This document shows, piece by piece, positions 39,824-48,718 of a stretch of 64,000 bases of DNA (position 1 is the first letter of the stretch; every line of letters begins with the position of its first letter). The position numbers were made by a program, and so were the translations under genes. Below the pieces are notes generated by a model, which worked only from the letters and a program-made list of their open reading frames with translations, was not told where the DNA came from and ran no database searches. Source of the DNA: a virus; the IMG/VR virus record IMGVR_UViG_3300029957_000008, positions 1-64,000 of that record. The stretch is one strand, 5' to 3'.

Positions 39824-41865
39824 TGCCAATTACCTTTTCCGCTCAGGAAGAGCATCTACGGCGACTACTCTTTAGTCCTTGTAAGACCAGAGAGGAATGC
39901 CACCAGTGGGTTGAGTTCTTTCTAGACCTAGACCTTCCGGGGTGCATTGTTGACGAAGCCTCCAACTGCACACCCCTAGACATGGTTTGGGAGTGCTATT
40001 CCCACCAGGTCCACGGGCCTGAGAATGAGGACGTTTCCAGGATTCTGTACTACTCCTGTCGAGAAGGAGGCAAGTCCCTTGATGAATCAGTCATTGAGGT
40101 AATGCTCCTATTTCACGCAAGAAACAACATCTTCCACCTTGCGGCTATTAGAGAGCAGTCGGCTACCGTCCAGGGGTATATCAAAAAGTTCCTCAGTCGG
40201 CCACTCCTGAGGCCGTTCGTGGGTGGTGACAGTAGGGCTCTTACCGGCTTATTTTTCTATGTTCCTGTGGATGGGGTAGGGGTTTACCTGTCAGATGCTG
40301 AATGGCGAACTTTACCGCCAGAAGAGCAGGAAAAGTATCTGGCGGTAAACAACAACGTCGAAGTCCTTGTGGCAACTGTTCAGTCGTGTAACTCAAAGCA
40401 CGGCATGTTGGTCTTGGACGAGATCGACGTTATGTTGGGGGACGAGTCTAGGGCCGCTTATAGGCAGTCAAAGTTCATTCCCTCAGAGTCCTATGCCGCA
40501 AATGGCGAACGCAGACTTCCCTTAACGGTGTTGACATCGACCAGGAAGACCGCGTTCGGTTTGGTTCAGGATGAGATCAATGAGTCGGCCAGAACCGGAT
40601 TGGTAATCCGCCACTGGAACATCCTCGACGTCACCCAGGCATGTCCTACCACCAGACATCAACCTGAAAAAGAGAAGGTAACGATCTACTCTTCGGATGA
40701 ACTCCTCGCCACCAAAACGACAGAAGAGTACTTGAAGCTTCCTGTAATTGAGCAGTCAAAGTATGAGAAGCACGAGAATTGTCACAACGGCTGCCTGAAT
40801 CGCTGCAAACTCTTCTTCGCCTGCAAAGGTCGGCTTGTTGATAAACAGACCTGCACATCCCCGTTTTTGAAGTCGATTACGCACGTTCAGAACCAGTTTC
40901 GGAACGCGACAGTTGAAATGTCGACGTCCGAGCTGCTTTGTAAACACCCCTCAACGACGGGTTTGGTCTACCCAAGGTTCGCCCCTGAGAAGCACGTCAT
41001 CAGGCCGGCAGAAGCCTATAAGAAGATCATGGGTGAGTATCCGCCCAACCTCAACATGACCAAGGCTGAGCTAGTTTCCTTCGTCAAAACAAGAGACGTC
41101 CCTTGGTATGGTGGCATGGACTTCGGTTACTCCCACAACTTCGCCTATGTTCAAGGTTTCAAGGATGTCTCCAAGCTCTTCGTCACTCACGCCCTAGCAA
41201 TGCCCGAACTGGAGACGGACCAGAAGCTAGAAGCCATGGCTCCCTACAAGGGCTACTTCCCCGCCATCTATCCCGACCCCGAAGATCCAGGAACCATCCG
41301 AATCCTTAAAAATAAGGGTTACCGGATGATCAAGTGGACTAAGGGCAGGGGGTCGGTTGTAGGAGGTATTGCCACAGTGCAAATGAAGCTCACTCCTCCA
41401 TTGGGCGCCGAACCTGAACTGTACTTCGTCCATGATATCCTAGACGACCCAGGAATGGACATCTTACTAAAGCACCTTCAGGAGCACCACTGGAAGCTAG
41501 ATGCAGGCCACAAGCCCACCGATCTAATCTCTGACGACAACAAGGACTTACCAGACGCACTAAGGTACATGGTTATGGGAGTCTTCCCCTACAAGGGTAG
41601 GACAACCGTCGTCCAGGGCCATGATGGCCCCCAAAGTAGACCAACAGATGTGGATGGCCAGGTCCAGTACAGCGTAGACAACTGGATGTCTCAAAAGATA
41701 GCCGAGATCACAGGCCAGGAGATGCCCCCAACCCCTCAGTCCAGGCAGATTAAAATCCAGTCCTTGGACGGGAAAACATTGAGTTTTGACTATAAAGATA
41801 CTGAGGAACCAGAGCAGGATGATGACCTTCAGACCAGCTCCGGAATCATCTTCGAACTTGGGTAA
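39823..41865 (+). CDS. terL: terminase large subunit
   Basis: A 680-residue packaging motor. ATPase: Walker A CREGGKS near residue 78, Walker B MLVLDEIDVM near 196. Nuclease: GGMDFGYSHNF near 431 and DNKDLPDALRYM near 572, giving the RNase H-like acidic residues. An internal Cys-rich insertion (CHNGCLNRCKLFFAC, about 325-345) between ATPase and nuclease may bind zinc, which is not typical. ATG overlaps the small subunit stop. Confidence 0.88.
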   Translation: MPITFSAQEEHLRRLLFSPCKTREECHQWVEFFLDLDLPGCIVDEASNCTPLDMVWECYSHQVHGPENEDVSRILYYSCREGGKSLDESVIEVMLLFHARNNIFHLAAIREQSATVQGYIKKFLSRPLLRPFVGGDSRALTGLFFYVPVDGVGVYLSDAEWRTLPPEEQEKYLAVNNNVEVLVATVQSCNSKHGMLVLDEIDVMLGDESRAAYRQSKFIPSESYAANGERRLPLTVLTSTRKTAFGLVQDEINESARTGLVIRHWNILDVTQACPTTRHQPEKEKVTIYSSDELLATKTTEEYLKLPVIEQSKYEKHENCHNGCLNRCKLFFACKGRLVDKQTCTSPFLKSITHVQNQFRNATVEMSTSELLCKHPSTTGLVYPRFAPEKHVIRPAEAYKKIMGEYPPNLNMTKAELVSFVKTRDVPWYGGMDFGYSHNFAYVQGFKDVSKLFVTHALAMPELETDQKLEAMAPYKGYFPAIYPDPEDPGTIRILKNKGYRMIKWTKGRGSVVGGIATVQMKLTPPLGAEPELYFVHDILDDPGMDILLKHLQEHHWKLDAGHKPTDLISDDNKDLPDALRYMVMGVFPYKGRTTVVQGHDGPQSRPTDVDGQVQYSVDNWMSQKIAEITGQEMPPTPQSRQIKIQSLDGKTLSFDYKDTEEPEQDDDLQTSSGIIFELG

Positions 41866-41869
41866 CGAG

Positions 41870-41879
41870 CAATCTTTTA
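41870..41879 (+). promoter_or_regulatory. CAATCTTT motif before the 41886 gene
   Basis: CAATCTTTTA six bases before the ATG; here it runs directly into an AGGAG ribosome site. Confidence 0.35.
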
Positions 41880-41885
41880 GGAGAA

Positions 41886-42860
41886 ATGCCTACTCTTAGT
41901 GTCTTCAAAAAGATCATTGCCTTTGACGATCAAAACCAGACAGCCGCACCCAAACTGGTAGCTGTTAACTGGACTCGGGATACCATTGTGGGGATTCCGG
42001 TAGAGGCTCCTTCAAACGATAGGTTCGTTTTGCCGTCGTTTGCGTCGAAGAACGTTTTCGACGGCACTGTGGCCCTTGCCTATGACAACACCACTCAGTT
42101 TTCTGTTTCTCTGTCAAACCTGTCCCCCAGCCGCTATAGGCTAGCTTGGGTAGGAGGAGCTGACCCACAGTTCCGCACAAGTAGGGCCCTGTCGTTGTCG
42201 GGTGGAAGCTTGACGGTGGTTATTCAAGGCAATCAGACTGCTACAGTTACCCACAGTGCTGGATCGGTCTTTGGTAACATCCAGGTTGGCGACGATGTTT
42301 TCATTCCAGGAGCCACAACGGGTGATACCAGCCTCTTTTCTCCAATGAATGAAGGTCACTGGGTCGTTTTGGCCGCATCGGCCACTCAACTGACCCTGGT
42401 AAGAGAAACTGGCTCGGTTTTCTCCGGTGTCTCTGAAACAGAGGCCGTAACGGCCAATACCCAGTTCCTGGCGTACTCGTCTGATGGTGTTCAGATTGAC
42501 AATGTGGTTGGCTTTGTCTCTGGGTTTGCAATGAGTCTGCTCCACAACTATGAAATTGTAGAGGTGACGTCAAGCTTTATTGAGTTCCAATCCTCAGCAC
42601 CCCTTCCTACGACAGTTTCAGTCGTTCCTGGTGCAGGCAGCTTGGTTGTATATGCTTCCGCGAAACAATACGTTTACATTGAGTCAGACCAAGAAGTTTC
42701 AATCTCCCTGAACGGCCTTAGTTCGGGCGTAATCGTCCCGTTCCAGGCCGGCAACAGGGACTACCCAGGGCTCTATGAGATTACAAGTGTTGTCTACTCA
42801 TTGACCGTTACTAACAACTCGACCCAACAGGCCTCAGTTCGGGTTATTTCGGCAGAGTAA
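41886..42860 (+). CDS. beta-rich virion protein candidate
   Basis: A 324-residue, Ser/Val/Thr-rich beta protein between large terminase and portal. Repeated short strands (SLSGGSLTVVIQGNQ, GSLVVYASAK) and absence of signal or membrane segments suggest a head decoration or fibre-like structural protein. No family recognised. Confidence 0.55.
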   Translation: MPTLSVFKKIIAFDDQNQTAAPKLVAVNWTRDTIVGIPVEAPSNDRFVLPSFASKNVFDGTVALAYDNTTQFSVSLSNLSPSRYRLAWVGGADPQFRTSRALSLSGGSLTVVIQGNQTATVTHSAGSVFGNIQVGDDVFIPGATTGDTSLFSPMNEGHWVVLAASATQLTLVRETGSVFSGVSETEAVTANTQFLAYSSDGVQIDNVVGFVSGFAMSLLHNYEIVEVTSSFIEFQSSAPLPTTVSVVPGAGSLVVYASAKQYVYIESDQEVSISLNGLSSGVIVPFQAGNRDYPGLYEITSVVYSLTVTNNSTQQASVRVISAE

Positions 42861-42863
42861 CTT

Positions 42864-44861
42864 ATGATCAAAAAGAAAGCTAAGAGCGACGGGGTTGTTT
42901 GGGGAGAGACGCCAGAAGAGGCGGCACTTCTAAAGTCCTCCGTTAATGTCAGGACCACAAACAGTCTTACCAAGTCAATCCTGAACGTTCTAGATGGACC
43001 TAATCAGGAAGTTGAGCGGTTAGCTTTCGAAGTAGATCCTACGCGGGTCAATTCGTACGCCAACGTCTACAAGCCTAAGGCGAGACTACTCCCCGATTCA
43101 ATCCTGAAGCGAATTGCAATTCAGGACTCCCTTGTTTCGAACATTGTAAGGGCCAGGCAAAATCACGTCTCCATCTTCGGCCATCCACGGCCGGATCGGT
43201 TTAGCTGTGGGTTCGTCATTAGACCAGACACAGGCGTACTTGACTCCCTGAAGGAGCAAGAGAAGCAAGAACTGAATGGTAGGATTCAGGTTGCAGTAAA
43301 ACTTCTGAATACCTGTGGTCATACTGAAGAGGCCAAAGACTATTGTCAAGCTAGCTTTTCGGAATACCTGTCGGTTTCGGCCAGAGACGCAGTCACTGTT
43401 GGCCGTATTGCGACAGAAATTGTGTACAAGACGGACTTAAAGACTGATGAGAAGAAGTTCGTCTACTTTGTGGCTACTGATGCCGGTACGATCTACCAGG
43501 CAGTTCCTGAGGACAACGCTGCGAAACAGAGCATTCGTGAGCAGGCCTATGACCTGATTGTAAAGGTCACTGGCAAGAAACAAGTAAGAGAACCTAGAGG
43601 GATTCCCCAGCGTTACGACTGGGTGCAGGTTATTGAGGGGACACCCAAGCAGGTCTTCACTTCTGAGGAAATGAAGTGTCGGAACTTCTACCCGACAAAC
43701 AACTACGAGTTAGATGGATATCCCGTCACGCCAATTGATACGGTGATGTCAGCCATCACTACGCACATCAACATCACGACCCACAACAAGATGTACTTCC
43801 AGTCTGGCCGCGCAGCCAGAGGTATGCTTGTCATCAAGTCGGATGATACGAATCCTACTGTAATCCATAACATTAAGCAGCAGTTCGCCGCGAACATCAA
43901 TGGAAGTCAGGCAGCTTTCCGAATGCCTATTTTCGGTATCTCCACTGATGCTGATATCAATTGGCAGCCGATGGATACGTCCGGCAGCCGGGACATGGAG
44001 TTCCAGTACCTGACTGACTTGAACGCCCGTGAAATTCTCACCGCGTTCATGATGTCTCCCGATGAACTTCCCGGCTGGTCGTTCTTGAGCCGTGGTACGT
44101 CTTCGCAGGCACTCTCGGAGTCCAACAAGGAGTTCCAACTAACAGCCGCTCGCGACGTGGGCATACGCCCCTTATTGAGCGGGTTTGAAGACTTCATCAA
44201 CAAGGAAATCTTCCCTCTAATTGATCCTTATCTAGCTAAAATTTGTCGTGTTCAGTTCTTAGGACTAGACGCTGACACACCTGAGAAGGAAATTGTAAAC
44301 ATCCAGCAGAACTCTCAAGTCTGGATGACCTACAACAACATCCTTGAGCGAGTTGAGCAGCCTCTTCTAGACAAACGTTGGTGTTCAGAGATTCCGCTCA
44401 ACCCTGTCTACAAGGGCTACCTAGATAGCTACTTAATGGTCGGTGAGATCATGGAGAAGTTCATGGGTATTGAGGGAGCGGCCAAGGATCCTCGGTTCCA
44501 GTACTTCAGGGATCCTCTCTATTTTCAGTTCCTTCACTTTCAGCAACAACAGCAGCAAATGGCCATGCAACAGCAACAGATGCAGCAGCAAGCCCAGCAG
44601 CCGCAGCAACAGCCCCAAGATCCAAATGTCCAACAACCTGCTGACCAAAGCAATCAGGGGCCTGAGGACCTAGCTAGGGGGGTGGACCAAGCCTACGAGC
44701 TAATGACCAAGTCTGAGGATAACCTCTCACCTGAGAAGCGTCGGATCCTACATACGCAGAATAAAGCAATGAAATTTATGATGCAGGGCTTTGAGGACGA
44801 TGTCAAGGACGCCATCAAGGAAGTCCTGGAAGTTACTAAAAACATAAAACCGAGGAAGTAA
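42864..44861 (+). CDS. portal protein
   Basis: A 665-residue protein after the terminase, with portal-type features: SILKRIAIQDSLVSNIVRARQNH near the N-terminus, a central domain with NFYPTNNYELDGYPVTPID, and the FQYLTDLNAREILTAFMMSPDELPG helix-loop, followed by a Gln-rich stretch (about 555-590) and a charged helical crown. It forms the dodecameric DNA gate of the head. Call supported by order and size. Confidence 0.75.
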   Translation: MIKKKAKSDGVVWGETPEEAALLKSSVNVRTTNSLTKSILNVLDGPNQEVERLAFEVDPTRVNSYANVYKPKARLLPDSILKRIAIQDSLVSNIVRARQNHVSIFGHPRPDRFSCGFVIRPDTGVLDSLKEQEKQELNGRIQVAVKLLNTCGHTEEAKDYCQASFSEYLSVSARDAVTVGRIATEIVYKTDLKTDEKKFVYFVATDAGTIYQAVPEDNAAKQSIREQAYDLIVKVTGKKQVREPRGIPQRYDWVQVIEGTPKQVFTSEEMKCRNFYPTNNYELDGYPVTPIDTVMSAITTHINITTHNKMYFQSGRAARGMLVIKSDDTNPTVIHNIKQQFAANINGSQAAFRMPIFGISTDADINWQPMDTSGSRDMEFQYLTDLNAREILTAFMMSPDELPGWSFLSRGTSSQALSESNKEFQLTAARDVGIRPLLSGFEDFINKEIFPLIDPYLAKICRVQFLGLDADTPEKEIVNIQQNSQVWMTYNNILERVEQPLLDKRWCSEIPLNPVYKGYLDSYLMVGEIMEKFMGIEGAAKDPRFQYFRDPLYFQFLHFQQQQQQMAMQQQQMQQQAQQPQQQPQDPNVQQPADQSNQGPEDLARGVDQAYELMTKSEDNLSPEKRRILHTQNKAMKFMMQGFEDDVKDAIKEVLEVTKNIKPRK

Positions 44862-45644
44862 TTGAGATACTTCATACCAAAAAGCGGCGTGAAAGCCATT
44901 GATGCGGCCATTGAGGCTTTGTTCAACCGAATGAAGCTTAGGTTCCTTGGAAAGAACTTCGAACCTAAGCAGATTCGTTTCAGCGTGAAACCCGATAAGG
45001 CGGTGGACTACAGGGAAGACCTGGCACTGCCTAGCATCTTCGACAAGGCTGCCAGAAGCGAGGGGATGAAGCCTAACGAGCCCCTTAAGCAGTCGGTCAC
45101 AGAAATCATAGAGCAATACCTAGATGCTCATCAAGAGTCCGCTAAGGCCAAGATTCGCTCTACCGTGCAAACATTTTTGAGCGAGGCGGAGGCCGGTACG
45201 GAAGGTGGGGTCGAGAAGGTTCTTAAAGAAGAACTTTCGAACGTCATGGAGAAAGTAACGTCTGGCGTACAAAACGTGGTGGATAACGAAATGGGAAGAG
45301 CAAAGAACTTAAGCACCCTAGATGCAATTACGAAAATCAACGCATTCTCCAACATTTCCGATCCAACGGTGGTGTTCATTGGCCCGAACGATCAACACAC
45401 CTGTAAGGACTGCCAGAGATTGTTCTACCTAGAAGACGGGATCACGCCAAGAGCGTGGAAAGTCTCAGAACTCAAGATGGGGCTTGGAAAACACGGTGAC
45501 ACTTCTCCTTGTGCGGGCGGTCAGCATCCTCACTGTCGTCATTCATATGGCACAATGATGCCAGGTTTTGGTTTTACATCGGGCGGCAAGATAACCTATA
45601 TCGAGCCGGGGTTTGATATTTGGAAATTCCAGCATGGTGGTTGA
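44862..45644 (+). CDS. minor head / head morphogenesis protein
   Basis: A 260-residue protein with the C-terminal block FIGPNDQHTCKDCQRLFY...WKVSEL...CAGGQHPHCRHSYGTMMPGF, the Cys/His signature of SPP1 gp7-type minor head proteins, which sit inside the head near the portal. TTG start directly after the portal stop. The HNH gene overlaps its last eleven bases. Confidence 0.72.
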   Translation: MRYFIPKSGVKAIDAAIEALFNRMKLRFLGKNFEPKQIRFSVKPDKAVDYREDLALPSIFDKAARSEGMKPNEPLKQSVTEIIEQYLDAHQESAKAKIRSTVQTFLSEAEAGTEGGVEKVLKEELSNVMEKVTSGVQNVVDNEMGRAKNLSTLDAITKINAFSNISDPTVVFIGPNDQHTCKDCQRLFYLEDGITPRAWKVSELKMGLGKHGDTSPCAGGQHPHCRHSYGTMMPGFGFTSGGKITYIEPGFDIWKFQHGG

Positions 45645-46359
45645 CAATTTGAGTGACACGATAGATAAGACAACAGGGAAAACATGCGGAGGCTGTAACA
45701 GGGTTCTTCCTTTAGACTCATTTGGTAAACATTCGGCCGTCAAAAGCGGAAAAAGATCGCGATGTAAAGAATGTCGCCACGAAGAGGGTGTTAGATATAG
45801 AAAACAGAATCCGAATAATGGCCGAAACTACTACAAGAACAACAGAGAGAAACAAAGGGAATACGGTAGGAGATATTATCAAGAAAACCGCGACTACCTT
45901 AAGAGTAAAACCAAGGCGTATAGACGAGACAATAAGGAAAAGCGAAACGCCAAAGAAAACGAGCGTTTTGCAACGGACTTGCAGTACAGGCTGACTAAGA
46001 ATATCCGAACCCGCCTGCGTAAATGCGTTAAACGTGGTTTTAAGGCTGGATCCTCAAGTGAGATGGGATGTACCGGCTTGGAATTTAAAGAATACATAGA
46101 GTCTCTGTTTTGGCCGAATATGACTTGGGATAATTACGGCAAGGAGTGGGAGCTTGACCACGTAAGTCCTTTATCAAAATCCGATCTTTGTAGCAGGGAC
46201 AGCTTCCTTGCAGCAAATCACTTTACGAATGTCCAACCTTTGTGGAAGGACGATAACGAAAACAAGCTAGATCGTTTGGATTGGAGTCCTACTGAATCGG
46301 TCCACGAATTTCCTGAAAGACTGCGATATCTAATTATTCCCCAAGCAGCTAATGGTTGA
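45634..46359 (+). CDS. HNH homing endonuclease
   Basis: About 241 residues from ATG 45634 (TTG at 45613 would start earlier inside the previous gene). N-terminal zinc module CGGCNRVLPLDSF...CKEC, Lys/Arg/Tyr-rich middle, and a C-terminal core WELDHVSPLSKSDL and FTNVQPLWKDDN. Third member of the phage's HNH set. Its 3' end overlaps the convergent 46330 gene by 30 bases. Confidence 0.8.
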   Translation: MVVDNLSDTIDKTTGKTCGGCNRVLPLDSFGKHSAVKSGKRSRCKECRHEEGVRYRKQNPNNGRNYYKNNREKQREYGRRYYQENRDYLKSKTKAYRRDNKEKRNAKENERFATDLQYRLTKNIRTRLRKCVKRGFKAGSSSEMGCTGLEFKEYIESLFWPNMTWDNYGKEWELDHVSPLSKSDLCSRDSFLAANHFTNVQPLWKDDNENKLDRLDWSPTESVHEFPERLRYLIIPQAANG

Positions 46360-46593
46360 GATCCAGGTTACGGGACTGCTAAAGAAAGTTTCATACATGT
46401 ATTCGTCGTCTCTCCAGCGAAGAGTTTCTTTTAGGCTTGACATATCCACGATAGTCCCTGGAGTGAGATCTTCCGCACACTCATCAAGTGCCTGCCACAA
46501 GCTTTCTGAGTATCCGAGCGGGATCACCCGGTCTTCAATTTGCTTCGTGACTTTGACACCCTCTATGCTGTTTTCGAACGTGTACTTTTTCAT
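46330..46593 (-). CDS. hypothetical protein
   Basis: An 87-residue acidic protein from ATG 46593 (MKKYTFENS), placed just after the deaminase stop with AGGA upstream. First gene at the distal end of the leftward island. Not recognised. Confidence 0.55.
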   Translation of the reverse strand: MKKYTFENSIEGVKVTKQIEDRVIPLGYSESLWQALDECAEDLTPGTIVDMSSLKETLRWRDDEYMYETFFSSPVTWISTISCLGNN

Positions 46594-46595
46594 TG

Positions 46596-46970
46596 TCATC
46601 CTATTTGGATCGAATCCCACCCGGTGTTGGTCGAGTAAAACACTGTGTTAATAATCCCACTGGCCATAATGGCCGCCAAGCATTTTTCGCAAGGCTTGGA
46701 GAGTACAACCTCTCCTCTTGGAGAAACTCTAGCTACGTATAGGTTAACTGGTTTCTTGGTAGAAAGCAAGCGGGACTTTGATTGAAGTTGTTTGATCGTT
46801 GCAATTTCGGCATGGGTGTTCATGCTGGCGTCAGGAGTGCAACTCTTACTAATGTTGGGTTTCTTAGTAAGAATCCTACCCCCACATTCCGTAACCGCAC
46901 CGTGCCTAAAATGGGGGTACTTACTTCCCTTGGCGGTTTTAATGGCATATTGCGCTACCCAAGATTTCAT
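46596..46970 (-). CDS. cytidine/deoxycytidylate deaminase family protein
   Basis: A 124-residue zinc deaminase. The catalytic HAE motif is in MNTHAEIATI near residue 53 and the second zinc ligand pair in SKPCEKCLAAI near 93. It probably converts dCMP or a cytidine nucleotide toward dUMP for ThyX. It follows a promoter (46978-47006). Confidence 0.78.
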   Translation of the reverse strand: MKSWVAQYAIKTAKGSKYPHFRHGAVTECGGRILTKKPNISKSCTPDASMNTHAEIATIKQLQSKSRLLSTKKPVNLYVARVSPRGEVVLSKPCEKCLAAIMASGIINTVFYSTNTGWDSIQIG

Positions 46971-46977
46971 TAGTTAC

Positions 46978-47006
46978 TTTGTATCGTATATTATATGGTC
47001 TGTCAA
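46978..47006 (-). promoter_or_regulatory. probable promoter of the deaminase gene
   Basis: Leftward TTGACA (47006-47001), 17-base spacer, TACAAA (46983-46978), seven bases before the ATG at 46970; a second A+T-rich ATATAATATA lies within the spacer. Confidence 0.45.
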
Positions 47007-47014
47007 CAAAAACG

Positions 47015-47482
47015 TTACTTACCAGTACTTCCAAAACCACCAGCACCCCGTTCGGTACTAGAAAGCTCCTCAACTTCCAAGATTACCGCCTGAACGACTG
47101 GAGTAATAACTAGCTGGGCGATTCGTTCACCCGGCTTCAAGTCGATACAATTATTAATCGTGCTGGCCAGGATTACCTTGACTTCACCTCGGTAGTCACA
47201 GTCAATCGTACCAGGGCTGTTTAGGACCATTACGCCCATACATGCGAAGCTGCTTCTTGGGCGGATTTGGCCCTCGTAGCCATCAGGGATTTCAATAGCA
47301 AGCCCTGTGGACACCAGGTACGGCTCGTCCTTAATAAGATGTAGGGGGGCGTCGCCACAATAAGCCAAGTCCATGCCGGCCGCACCGGCCGTTTTGTATT
47401 GGGGAATAGTAGCGTTAGGGTTTAGCTTCTTAAAACGGATAGCGGGTTGCTGGGGGGATTTGAATTTGAAGGTAGGTTTCAT
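47015..47482 (-). CDS. dut: dUTP diphosphatase
   Basis: A 155-residue trimeric-type dUTPase hydrolysing dUTP to dUMP. All five motifs are visible: GAAGMDLAY, RPRSSFA, SPGTIDCDYRGEV, GERIAQLVI and the glycine-rich ERGAGGFGSTGK end. Supplies dUMP to ThyX and keeps uracil out of DNA. Confidence 0.92.
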   Translation of the reverse strand: MKPTFKFKSPQQPAIRFKKLNPNATIPQYKTAGAAGMDLAYCGDAPLHLIKDEPYLVSTGLAIEIPDGYEGQIRPRSSFACMGVMVLNSPGTIDCDYRGEVKVILASTINNCIDLKPGERIAQLVITPVVQAVILEVEELSSTERGAGGFGSTGK

Positions 47483-47494
47483 TTGTTTCCTGTA

Positions 47495-47795
47495 TTAAAC
47501 GATAATAAACATCTTGACGATTAAATCTCGTTCTCCTCCTAGGGAGACATTTATTGTGTGTGGGGGAAGGTTTCCATCCAATAGAGCCCATACACGGAGA
47601 TTTCTGATATTCCTGAGTGCCGTAAACTCATTGTAGTCTTGACTTCCTTTGGATGAGAGATATTTGGTCCGTGGAGGGTCTTTTCTTAGGAGATCTCGGA
47701 GCTTTGATCTGATCAGATGCTCTGCTGCACGGAAAACTTCTTGGGTGGCCCAGTTTCCGGGAAGCGTCTAGATCGAGCCACTCTTTTTCTGTCAT
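47495..47795 (-). CDS. small gene apparently broken by a +1 shift
   Basis: From ATG 47795 the frame reads MTEKEWLDLDASRKLG, then diverges. A second frame, open from 47767 to TAA at 47495 but without any start codon, reads WATQEVFRAAEHLIRSKLR, NEFTALRNIRNLRVWAL, ending VKMFIIV, a well-formed helical protein. Joining them needs one base skipped near 47750 (around CTGGGCC) and gives 99 residues. Otherwise the first frame stops at 47628. An indel, sequencing error or programmed shift is possible. It overlaps the 3' end of the zinc-ribbon gene. Confidence 0.4.
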
Positions 47796-48168
47796 TTTGT
47801 CTCGCCTGAAGGGGTTTATCGTAGCATTTGGAGTTTGGACAGGTTGTTGGTGCACCACCGGAGGGGCCACACCATTGATATCCACACATAGGGCAGTATA
47901 AAGCGCTAGTGACGTTTCTTTTGCCTAGCAGTATCTGGTCGCATGTTAGTTCTGGGCCGCTTCGGTCTTCTCGGTACGGAAGGGCGCCTTTCCAATTTTG
48001 TGGCAAAGCTTCTATACAGGGAACGATTTCTGCAGTTTTGAGCTTTGCCCGACAAAGTTCCTCTTCTCCTAGCCATTTTGCTGCAAACTCAATGTCTTTG
48101 AGATCTTTGTTGGTCATGTCGATATCAAGCATGACTTCCATGTCAAGATGGCACAGTACGAGGGTCAC
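47713..48168 (-). CDS. zinc-ribbon hypothetical protein
   Basis: A 151-residue protein with CPMCGYQW...CPNSKCYD, a Cys4 zinc ribbon, near residues 92-118. The last 30 residues are Arg-rich and share DNA with the start of the next gene in another frame, so the true C-terminus is uncertain. Function unknown. Confidence 0.5.
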   Translation of the reverse strand: MTLVLCHLDMEVMLDIDMTNKDLKDIEFAAKWLGEEELCRAKLKTAEIVPCIEALPQNWKGALPYREDRSGPELTCDQILLGKRNVTSALYCPMCGYQWCGPSGGAPTTCPNSKCYDKPLQARQNDRKRVARSRRFPETGPPKKFSVQQSI

Positions 48169-48378
48169 TTATTCCTCCGGACAAGCCAAGGCTGTGACGG
48201 TCTTGATTATGGTTACTCTCCAGAGTTTTTCTCCCGGATATACACAACCTGGGCGCTGGCGATCCCCGATAGCGTCCTCTTTTGTATCCCACGGATCATA
48301 TTCTCCAGAGTGAGTAGCGTTGATTAGGGCTTCCTCTTCGTTTTTAGCATACACCCAAACTTTTACGGTTTTGGTCAC
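48169..48378 (-). CDS. small hypothetical protein
   Basis: 69 residues from GTG 48378, chosen because GTGA overlaps the preceding stop and GGAG lies upstream; ATG at 48426 would overlap that gene by 52 bases. The N-terminus KTVKVWVYAKNEEEALINA is a beta-helix-type pattern seen in small phage proteins. Not recognised. Confidence 0.5.
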   Translation of the reverse strand: MTKTVKVWVYAKNEEEALINATHSGEYDPWDTKEDAIGDRQRPGCVYPGEKLWRVTIIKTVTALACPEE

Positions 48379-48545
48379 TTCTTCGTCTCCGTCTTGTATT
48401 GGACTTGCCACTTTTGTATGCAGCAATAATCGTCATTTATTTCAATTCGTCGTGCTTCTGCAGCATCTTCAGTGGCCCAGATACTGTCTAGCATATCGCC
48501 TTCGTGCATCTCCTCAAAGACGACTACATACACATACCTGTTCAT
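48375..48545 (-). CDS. 56-residue hypothetical protein
   Basis: ATG at 48545 to TGA at 48375; both ends overlap neighbours by four bases (ATGA and GTGA), a strong sign of real coupled genes. The product begins MNRYVYVVVFEEMHEG and ends basic. Function unknown. Confidence 0.55.
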   Translation of the reverse strand: MNRYVYVVVFEEMHEGDMLDSIWATEDAAEARRIEINDDYCCIQKWQVQYKTETKK

Positions 48546-48718
48546 TCCACACTCGCCAAATCCAAAGCTTCCTGAATTGCAGCCGCTTCTGATGGGTCTA
48601 GTTCACAGTTGTCTAAAAGGTATTCTAGGTATTCCGGCTCTTCCTCAAGTACATCCTCAAGATTTTCAAATTTAAATCGGCCCTTAGTAAATTGGTTATG
48701 TTGGTTCAAAAAACTCAT
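48542..48718 (-). CDS. 58-residue hypothetical protein
   Basis: ATG 48718 to TGA 48542, with four-base overlaps on both sides. The core RFKFENLEDVLEEEPEYLEYLL resembles the short domain of DUF3820-type proteins (F-x-G..L..V...DP-YL-WLL), without the glycines. Function unknown. Confidence 0.55.
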   Translation of the reverse strand: MSFLNQHNQFTKGRFKFENLEDVLEEEPEYLEYLLDNCELDPSEAAAIQEALDLASVE

